NCBI GenBank assembly: GCA_026873275.1
Contig: JANTUC010000001.1
Coordinates: 1,984,001-2,048,000 of the forward strand
Source of the DNA: Pseudopithomyces maydicus
Lineage: Eukaryota > Ascomycota > Dothideomycetes > Pleosporales > Didymosphaeriaceae
DNA length: 64,000 nucleotides
Direction: 5' to 3'
Position numbers and translations under genes: made by a program. Positions 55,825 through 64,000 of the stretch are shown here, in pieces (the first letter of the stretch is position 1; each line of letters opens with the position of its first letter). Below the pieces are notes generated by a model. The model did not search any database, was not told where the DNA came from, and was given only the letters and a program-made list of their open reading frames with translations.

Positions 55825-57953
55825 CTACTTGATCTCCAGTCTCAATGCATCATACTGAACATATGTACTTTCTGGCAACAATGCACTCTCATAGTTGGTC
55901 GCATTATAAGGTAGACTCAACACCAGAGTGTTTTCGCCTGCCTTGAGCCATTTCGCATCAAATGTAAATTTGTGCGCAAGATTGTAGCATATGACTGCAG
56001 AGCGAACGGCACAGGAACTCGACTGATGATACGGAATGATCCAAGGCTCAAGATCTTTCCCATTGACAGTAACCGTGTAGGGTAGATTAGAGTACGGCTC
56101 CGAGGCGTTGAAAACGTCAGTGTTGCCTGCGGCTGTCTTTGCGCCCGCGAGTTGGACCTAGATAGTATTAGCTAGTGCGCACACATGATATCAGAGCGTT
56201 GGACCCGGCTTACAGTGAACGTGGCCTTCTTCTTGTCTTTCAGCTGCTTGGATTTGGCGTCAAACAAGATTGTCCAGTTGTTGATGTTATCGTACACTGG
56301 CTCGGGTCGCTCGTAATTCGCTTTACCACCATACACGCTCCAGTGAACATAGTTCAGTGCTTTTGCCGGATCATCACGTCCTACTTTATACATAACACCC
56401 TCGGGAAATTCTTTTACAAAATCATATGCGGCCCAATATAATCGATATTCTTCTTTAAGGAGCGGATGGTCCGGCGATGGTGCGTAGCCGTGACGGTATT
56501 CACCCGAGGATTTATCTGGGGTGCCGATGCGGAACAGTTCTGTGCCCGCAGACTCAGCTTTCCAATCAACACGCAGATTTGTTTCTTTATTGGCACGAAT
56601 AGTGATGTCATCGCGGACAAAGTCCCCGAAGATACCGTCGGCGTATATCGTGAGTCGATATTTCCCTGCTACGATACGGGGAATAGTGACTTTTCCTTTC
56701 CTGTCTATCTCGCCCCAGTATTGCTTTGATTTATGATCGAAAACATTATCTTGGTAGTTGCGGCCATTTTCAGTAAGAATAGCGATCGGGTTCTTTGCGT
56801 CTTTTGGAAGATCGACCTTTGCCAGGAATGTACCCCGGCCAGACGTAGGCACATAGTTTGGGACATGCTTCGCGATCGAGTCGTAGAGTTCTGCGTTCCA
56901 TTCCGGTCGTAGTCCGTACTGTTCTGCATCACTGCGTAGTTCATTGAGGGAACCGCCCTTATTGAAGTGAAAATACTGGGGTCCAAATGTGCGATCCCAA
57001 CCGTCTGTGATGTTGGGGGTTTGATCTCCATGATCTACGAGGTATCAGCGTAGGCATTTCATGTAGAAGATAAATGAAAGACACATACGATTGCTAACCA
57101 TGTAATTGTAGACAATGCCGTCAACGACAAGATCGGAATGAACAGGTCCGTTGTAGTATGTCTCGACAGTGTTATGTACAAGCCAAGCACCAAACGAGGT
57201 ACCATTGCTTCCTGAACCATCGGCATACATGCCATGCGCCTTGTGATTACGCCAGGTATCCTGGAAGGTATACTTGGTGAAATAATCACCGACACCTTGA
57301 ACATAAGGAGAATCCTTGTTAGGTAGCCACCATGTAGCATCTTGCACGGTTATCTGACCGGTTGTATCTGGCCTTGGTGCAGCGAAATTCTCGTTGGTAA
57401 CAAAATGGGTAAAGAGCGGTGGGTCGTGATTTGGGCGAAACAATGTACGGAACTCTTGAAGGTTGCGCAAAAATGGAGTGGTCTTGTTGTGATATACAAC
57501 ACGACTGAAGGTATGCAGCCCAGTCTCACCTTCTTTTAAGAACCAGTATTGCTCTAATCGCTGGCCAGTAGCGATGTAAGTCTCGCCCATACTAATACCA
57601 CCATATTTTTTGCCTGTCGAATCTGTGCCATTGTAGAGCTGATATTGGACTTGTTTTCCCCGACCGGGAGTCCAGAAACCGCTAGGAGTACAATAGCAGT
57701 CGAGGTACGGCCCGACCCCAGTGTCGCCTTTTTCGGTTCCCTAACACATATCAGTTGGTGCTGTCGTGTATAATACCATCTTGCATACGAGAAGGTTCTG
57801 GCCGTCAAGAGTGAGAACGTTGACATAGCCTCGACTTTTGCTCACCGAAGCGAAAAGTCTATCGTTGCTAATAGTCAAACTTGAATCATTTTGACTGGCG
57901 TTTAGAGTGGCCAAAGTTGTCGATAATAAAAGCGTTGCAACCAAGAAACGCAT
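55825..57953 (-). CDS. Rhamnogalacturonan lyase, polysaccharide lyase family 4
   Basis: Four exons: 57953-57789, 57740-57089, 57034-56214 and 56157-55825, all GT-AG and in exact phase, giving 656 aa. The N-terminus MRFLVATLLLSTTLATLNAS is a signal peptide. The catalytic domain follows: GPYLDCYCTPSGFWTPGRG, GGISMGETYIATGQRLEQYW, RPNHDPPLFTH and GSNGTSFGAWLVHNTVETYY. A fibronectin-III-like middle (RGTFLAKVDLPKDAKNPIAI, VAGKYRLTIYADGIFGDF) and a C-terminal carbohydrate-binding-like domain (YWAAYDFVKEFPEGVMYKVG to the end) complete the PL4 three-domain layout. The enzyme cleaves the rhamnose-galacturonate backbone of pectin by beta-elimination outside the cell. The gene looks intact. Confidence 0.92.
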
Positions 57954-58270
57954 GATGAAGAATTGAGACCCAATTACACGACCTTTGGGCATACGTTTTC
58001 ATCGTGATTTTAACCTACATGTTTATACCATATGTTCGCGGGGAAATTGACCAGGGAAGAGTGGGGCATAAATCCGGGGAGCGAGCCGCTAGAGGAGTTG
58101 TTCGGTGTGGAAGGGACCGAGGAACCGAATTGCAGGTCGCGTAACCGGCCCCAAGATGCCTACCCAACACAGAGTTATTTATCCAAGCGAAGATCGGGAT
58201 TTCAGGATAGTATCTAATTATAGAAGCTAGACTCAATCTGGTTTGAGCTCCTAAAGAGCTTTAGCAGAAC

Positions 58271-58400
58271 ATTCCTGCAGTGTTTAGTGTGTGTTTAGTG
58301 TTTTGAAAAAGCAGCAGCTGAGTATAAGCTGACTAGGTTCAAATGCTTGGTAGGGTAAAACGCTGTCACCCCTCTTGTGACAATATAAAAATTCCTGCAG
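58271..58400. mobile_element. Possible small non-autonomous element flanked by 10-bp direct repeats
   Basis: ATTCCTGCAG occurs at 58271-58280 and again at 58391-58400. Between them lies a 110-bp segment with no coding capacity, whose right 85 bp is repeated at 35884-35966. The direct repeats look like a target-site duplication. The layout fits a short interspersed or MITE-like insertion, but terminal inverted repeats are not evident. Only two copies are in this window. Confidence 0.4.
58306..58390. repeat. Dispersed repeat, copy 2
   Basis: It shares blocks AGCAGCTGAG, ATAAGCTGACT, AAAACGCTGTCA and CCTCTTGTGACAATATAAAA with 35884-35966. Some differences are C-T or G-A transitions, as expected from repeat-induced point mutation, but the sample is too small to prove it. 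Confidence 0.75.
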
Positions 58401-58796
58401 TAATTGTCCTATAATATCCTGTAATGCTATTATAGTCACAAAAAGAGGCTTCAGGTGCTCACTAGTGCAAATTGTTATATTGAAACAAAATCATCGCTTT
58501 TGTAACGATTCAAGATATAGATTGCACATGGGACATGTGGCTATAGAAGTAGACTATATCTCATGAATGCGGTAGCTTAATAACACGAATACCGGAGCAT
58601 GAGTGCCATATTGATGCATATTGGATTGTGGTAGAAATATCCAGGAGTCTCCATGGTTGCGACTAAGATTCTGGAGAAGTATGTTTACTAAAATCGCGTA
58701 GTAATTCCTTGTATCCGTAGGGAAACATTGTCGAATGACCTTCCAATGGGGGATCTGTAGAACAGATATAACCAGATGCCAAACAGGCTAATTCAC

Positions 58797-60950
58797 CTAG
58801 AAGCTCTCGATCGATACCCTTTCTTCCATTTCCAAATCAACACTGTGGGTTTCTTTTGCCACCCAAGCAAGGAAAACTGTCTCATGAACCTGTACCGGCG
58901 GTCCATTGGGTGGAGGATCTCGATCAAACTCTGGTACCTTCTGAACTTGGAATTCTACACCACCCTTTTGAGCCCGTCTCCAAGCGTAAAAATTGAAGCC
59001 TTGATACCACAATGCCCCAAAGCCAAGAACACTCCATGCCACTACAGGAGTGGTAAACCAAGCTACTGAAAGTTGCGTTTTACTTAGATACGTGGTACTA
59101 GGAGGGACCCAGGACGCAACTATGGGATAGCAGCTCCCCAAACCAAATACAAGAGCACTCATAATGCTGAAAGCTGGCCTAAAAGGTGATTTTGTGGACC
59201 AGCGTTTCATACTGCTGAATCTTAGTCTCAGCATACCAACTGCGACAATGAATCCAAAAACAGAGACGATGGTGTAAGTGTACAAGTCGACAAGAAGAGT
59301 GTATGCATCTGTGGGCTTGAGATGGCTGGTCACTGCAACCATAAAGATTGTAAAAGTCCAATGAAGGAACAGAGCTCCGAACGGCGTTTCTTGAGAATGT
59401 TCCCTAGGATCCATCCAAGATTGCTTCAATATCCAGTAAAAGTTTCTGGCTATCACTGAGTCTTGATCTTTTTGTATCCATGTCAAGAACCTTCCAAAAG
59501 AGAGGTTCTTACTCTGGCCGAAGAATCTTGCCCATGGTAGAATACCCTCTTTGGCAATTTCTTGTTTCACTATACGCTGATTAGTAGAATAGTTTTAGTC
59601 AGAACATAGTGCATACCTCGAGCGGCTGTAAATGTCATGACGACTATATTTCCAAAGCTTGAAATGGCCATGAAAGCTGCTAGAATACGTTTGGGGTACG
59701 ATGGATCCTGAGACACAGTTCCTAGAGTCCTTTGAAAGAATGCAAGTGCGACATTTCCAGCGATTTGTTCGGCCTGTGGTACAACGACCATCTATCTGAA
59801 CTCAGTATTACCCGGAATAGATAACAATACATAAAACTCACATAGGAAATGTTGACCAAAATATAGAGTAGAATCACGATAGATACTCCGATAGCAGAGC
59901 CCCGGGGGAACTTCTTACGGGGTTGACCTATTTCACCGAGAACCTAGATCCATCTGTAAGCAAGTAGTCGAATGTCTGGAAAAGGAGTGTACGCACGTAG
60001 TTTGGCTGATCAAAGCCACTCCATGCAAATATCATGGACAAAAAGGCTTTGACGTAGCCGTATGGATCACTCGTTGGGTGCTTAAAGGAATTTTTCGCTG
60101 CCAGATTATCTTCCACGAACATTGAGGACTCGAACATTCCCTTCCATGCGCAAATGCCAAGTATGATCATCATAAGTAGCATACACACCTTTACCAAAGC
60201 AAAGGCGTTACCAAGCCAAATTCCACCCCTTCTACTAAAGGCATGTATCCCGCAGCCAACAGTAGCCGCACCGATAGCTAACCCCCTCACTCTTGGATTT
60301 GTGACCCTCAGATCTGCTGCTTCTAGGGTGCGAATTCCAAAGATCAAACAGTTGCCAGCCATATTCCCTAGAACGATATATGCTGTGGCGAACGTGCAGG
60401 TTATGAGCAGTACGGTTCGGTGGCGATATGCTGGCCATGGAAAACAATATTGAAGCTGACGCTTGTCTCAGCAATCAAATTCATATCAAATTAATAGTGT
60501 GACTTACATAGTTTAGTGTTCCTCCACTACGAGGGATGCCTTGTTTGAAGCCTTCGAATTTGTGTCGTGGTGTCGTCAAACCAAACTCGACAGACAGGTA
60601 CGCACCTGCAATAGTATATAGAGCGCCCGCGAACCAAAACAGAAGTGTGATGCCAACACTTCCTGTTCCTCGCATGATGGTAGTTGGGGAATTGAATATA
60701 CCAGTCCCTAAATCTCATGTTAGGCTGGCATCGAACCTCGATGAGATCACCCACCTATGACACGATTCACGATCAGGCCGATTACTGACCAGTAGCCCAG
60801 TCGGAATCGTTCTTCCGGCGCTTTCGTAATGATGCTGTTAGGAATGTTCTCTGGTAAGATCTCGAATATAGCCGAGTTGATACTGCTGTCATCGTCACGA
60901 GTATCCGACGGTTGCTGTCCATGCTGTGTGTGATCCATTGTCGAAACCAT
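58797..60950 (-). CDS. Amino-acid permease, APC superfamily
   Basis: Six exons: 60950-60755, 60707-60508, 60455-59997, 59943-59842, 59791-59617 and 59569-58797, all GT-AG and in exact phase, giving 634 aa. The N-terminus is hydrophilic and then YWSVIGLIVNRVIGTGIFNS gives the family motif in the first membrane helix. About twelve hydrophobic segments follow, for example GITLLFWFAGALYTIAGAYL, GIWLGNAFALVKVCMLLMMI and FGNIVVMTFTAAR. The arrangement fits the LAT-type amino-acid transporters, including high-affinity methionine permeases of fungi. The C-terminal tail is cytosolic and acidic. Substrate and direction cannot be read from sequence. Confidence 0.88.
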
Positions 60951-61506
60951 TGCGAAGCTTGGGAACCCTGAGAAACTGACTGGGTGCAGATACATAGGCA
61001 ATGACGAAGTTGAAGCATAGCCACCACGCGTGGTAGGCTGAAGGTAACAGGGCAACAATTGCTGTCGGCTATACGAGGAAAACGAGATCATGAGAACCGC
61101 CGATGCTGGTCCAGAAACGCCACATAGTCCAACAATTGGTCCCAGTTTTTATCCCAAGATAACTGCAAGCCTTATCAGGTTGCACAAGGCTGGTTTCAAT
61201 GAAAAATAACAATTAATATCCGTAATTTGGCCAATTAGCTAGATGGTCCAGAACCACAAAGACATACACAGCCCACCGACAGCGCCCCTCGAAGACGCGC
61301 TGGCTCGAGTTACAGTTCTCTTGAGCCCAGTTCTTCACAAGTACTCATTCTCAGCCCACATGTCGCTATCTTTACGATTTTGAGTCTCTCGTGGAAGGCC
61401 AAGCAGGTGAATCTCTTGCTGCTGATTGCATGCTTCCGGGCTGCCTAGCCTGGCTTACCCTATTAGTTCTGAGTGCAATCTAAGACTTTGCTGGCTCTGT
61501 GAGATT
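60951..61506. other. Divergent intergenic region
   Basis: This lies between the permease and the right-edge gene, which start in opposite directions. Both promoters should be here. Nothing else was recognised. Confidence 0.45.
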
Positions 61507-64000
61507 ATGTCAGGTATAGCAATATCCGACGTTGTTCGTGGTGCTGAGCTTGCTTGGCAGATCTATCAAATAGGTTGGGGACAACAGTCCAGTAAGTTCA
61601 CATTGCTCCACAATCTTTTAAGCATACCACATGGCAGTGATTGTGCAACTTCACAATCATCTCTGATCCGATTCATATGACAGGTCATCATTATGAAGAT
61701 TTCGGGAACGATATTCGTTATCTTTCGGAGAACTTGCACAATATCCGTCGCGTTGTCGATAATGCTACCGACACCTGGGTTCGTAACTCTGGGGGCGGAT
61801 CAGTACGATCAAAAAACTGGAATCTTTCCTCTCTTGATGAGATCATTGGTGATTACCATGCAACATTAAGAGACTGCAAACGACTGCTTGAAGAAAACCG
61901 CGAATTCCGATCGGCTAAAAACTTCGCATACAACATAGATTGGACTTTAAGAATACAACCAAAGGTTGATCTTCTGCGCAAGAGACTCGAAGCTCATAAC
62001 TCAAAAATTGCAATATTGCTGAAGCCCTTGGAACTAAACTTGCTGTCGGCAATTCACTATGATCTGGCGGCACGCATAGACGCTGTCCATCGCAGCGTTC
62101 TTCATCTGCAAGGACTCCTCATTCCTGACGTGGAACAAGCAATTTCAGACAGAGGAAATAGTGCGGAAGCGCTGCTCTCAATTCCATCCGACATAGAGAT
62201 TCGGTTTCGAACCGCGGCCGCAAGCGCTTATCTGGATATGTCACGGCCGGCATTCTTCCCTTTACAAGCTGGCGCCAATGCTTTGGTAACACACCTTGAG
62301 AGGAGCACAAAGGAATTCAGCCCTGGTCGCTTCCTAAATGAGCGCATGCCTTCAGCAACTCAGTATCTAAACCTCCTTAAATGCGTTTGGATAGTTGAAC
62401 GCCTCTACAACAGCGAGGCATTGATGAACGTGGACAGGGACTCCCAGTGGCCTGGATACATTGCACAGCTCCAAGAAGAGGTATCAACACAATGTCGGCG
62501 ATTTAATTCTACGGGCCAAGAACGCTTGATTCCCCCTGACCTCAATGGCATGCAGAATCTCGAAGACTATTCTATATGGGTAGATGAATCAGCTGTGGCT
62601 TTGATATCTCCGCATGTGCAAGAGCCTCTTGAAGAGGTTTTGAGAGTGAACCTTCCGAGTCCGCAAGATACCCAACGATGCTTCATTGTATTCAAAATCG
62701 ATTCAACTCGATATCGACTCATCGAAGCTGTTAAGGAGAGCCGTGGCCAGTTGAGGGGAGCACGTGATCAAGAGTTCAGTATGGAAGTCGATCTAAGAAC
62801 TTTGAGCTTCACACCTATCTACGCAACCCCAAGCTCGCAGCTCAAAGCACCGGAAGTCATCATCCACTCTGGAAGCACCCAAACGAATCCCACCTTCCCC
62901 GAAGCAAAGTATGTATATCGACTCCAGCATCTGATAACAGGATATCAGCTGTATGAACGTTATGATCAAGCCATGGTAAAAGTGCAATTTGTGGTAGCCG
63001 GTCAATCTGAACCAATCGAAGAGCATGGGAGGATACAATTGTGGATGCCCAAGCCGTATCAAGTCTCATCGAGCAACAACTCTCCCAGCGCCTCCGAAAC
63101 CCAAAGTGTAGCTCATCAAAGTGATATTTCTTTAAACACAAGAATCCTCTCAAATATCTCTAGGCGAGACGTAAGAAGTGCCGGCACAAGCAGAAACTCA
63201 ACGTCTGTCCTGGTGAGCCTAACAAGCCCAACCTTTAATAGTATCAGTACTTCACAATCAGCCCCTGGGCACCCAAATACAAAGCCTCCAGCAAGTCGAA
63301 GCTCGATTTACAGTAGCTTCAAATCCAGCATATACTCGAAAAATAGAAGTCCAAGTGTGATGACTAGCGCGACGAGTGTATCCAGACGAACATCCAGCTC
63401 TGTTTCTACTATCAGCACTGGTAAAGGGAAGGCTCGTCTACATGAAAAGCCCCAAAAACCACTTCTGGTCATTTTTTTGAAAAGCAAGGTACGCTACTAC
63501 TTAATGGCAGCGCTAGCAAGCCAAAGCTTCATTGGGTTCACAATTTGATATGCGTTTTCTGAGTAAATATCTGTAAGTACTAATGATTGAAAAAACTTTA
63601 CTGACGGCGCCTCCGACTGATAGGATGAGATGGCGAGACTTGCGTTGGTAGCCATCGAAGTCGACGACCATACCAGCGTAATGCAAGAACGCTGCAATTG
63701 CAGAACCGCAAAAACCAAATGTACCGTGAGTTGTATTGAACGATCTAAGAGCTCACTTATAGCCCAGCGTTGGAACGCAGACGATGGTCTATCTAGTTGG
63801 AATCTCGCCGCCCTTGGAATGGAACAGCGGAAAACACCTTCAGACGCCGACTGGAATAATCTCACTAGAGTATCGTTTAGGTTCCAGAGCATGGAAGGTA
63901 TATCAATGCAAATCTAGTGGTCTAATTACGAGTGCTAAGACGAGTGTAGATCGCTACAGATTTGCCGGTGGCCCCTGCTCATGCCATCCAAAAACGCACC
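61507..64000 (+). CDS. Fungal-specific protein with N-terminal helical domain, 3' end outside window
   Basis: Exons 61507-61591, 61684-63488, 63624-63897 and 63950 to beyond 64000, all with GT-AG joins in exact phase; more than 735 aa. Reading through the third donor would give an early stop at 63917. Splicing the 52-nt intron 63898-63949 continues with DRYRFAGGPCSCHPKT, so I prefer the longer model. The start MSGIAISDVVRGAELAWQIY resembles the N-terminal helical domain found in many fungal NLR/STAND-type and related proteins. The middle is mostly helical, then Ser/Thr-rich (SSIYSSFKSSIYSKNRSPS). The last part has paired cysteines (ERCNCRTAKTKC, SCIERS) before LIAQRWNADDGLSSWNLAAL. No NB-ARC, NACHT or repeat domain is visible. 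Function unknown. Confidence 0.75.

Larger units (their letters stand above)
57954..58796. other. Intergenic region with dispersed repeat
   Basis: It contains one copy of a dispersed repeat (58306-58390) flanked by the direct repeat ATTCCTGCAG. No gene was recognised. Confidence 0.55.

Noticed and set aside
58340..58352. tRNA B-box-like sequence in the dispersed repeat
   Set aside because: There is only a loose match and no cloverleaf could be built, so it is not called as a tRNA.
1..64000. CRISPR array, rRNA, tRNA or prophage features
   Set aside because: Nothing with regular spacers, rRNA-like blocks or clear tRNA cloverleaves was seen; the gene structure is eukaryotic.

Overview
The window looks like nuclear DNA of a filamentous ascomycete (Pezizomycotina). 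Genes lie on both strands about 2 kb apart, introns are short (mostly 45-65 nt, GT-AG), and the content is typical: an ApsA/Num1-type cortical protein, a FHIP-type dynein adaptor, ISY1, CWC24, CWC15, CCT theta, Vms1, ETF-beta and twinfilin. A Dothideomycete is my guess; the sequence does not prove the class. I saw no prokaryotic, organellar or viral segment, no CRISPR array and no tRNA or rRNA gene.

Layout. 0.35-12 kb: an unrecognised disordered nuclear-type protein, a 3.3 kb gap, ISY1, CCT theta, mitochondrial ribosomal protein mL46 and a zinc-less quinone-oxidoreductase-like enzyme. 12.8-26.6 kb: a giant ApsA/Num1-like gene, CWC24, an F-box protein with a C-terminal membrane segment, a DUF4336 protein, RRP45 and CWC15. 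27-36 kb: a small repeat protein, a secreted jacalin/aerolysin (natterin-like) protein, FHIP and a diverged second twinfilin-like gene. 36-53 kb: Vms1, an orphan ORF, a secreted carboxylesterase, ETF-beta, a second F-box protein, an isochorismatase-family hydrolase, a mitochondrial Sel1/TPR protein, a U3-snoRNA-associated (UTP16-like) protein, canonical twinfilin and the succinate-fumarate carrier SFC1. 54-64 kb is more accessory in character: a secreted alpha/beta hydrolase, a rhamnogalacturonan lyase, an amino-acid permease, a short dispersed repeat, and a fungal-specific protein that runs off the right edge.

How the genes relate. Most are unlinked housekeeping genes. Recurrent themes are splicing (ISY1, CWC24, CWC15), RNA processing (RRP45, UTP16-like), cytoskeleton and transport (ApsA, FHIP, two twinfilins, CCT theta), mitochondria (mL46, ETF-beta, SFC1, Vms1, the Sel1 protein) and nutrient acquisition (pectin lyase, esterases, permease).

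The strongest global signal is technical. Eight reading-frame breaks in six otherwise intact, conserved genes all need exactly one extra base, and five of them sit on C5/G5 runs. This points to systematic homopolymer undercalling in the assembly rather than eight pseudogenising mutations. Exon coordinates below were worked out by hand. With one base allowed per break, every spliced gene closes in frame. The most interesting biological candidates are the diverged twinfilin with a CxxC...CxxC insert, the secreted natterin-like protein, and the repeat near 58.3 kb.
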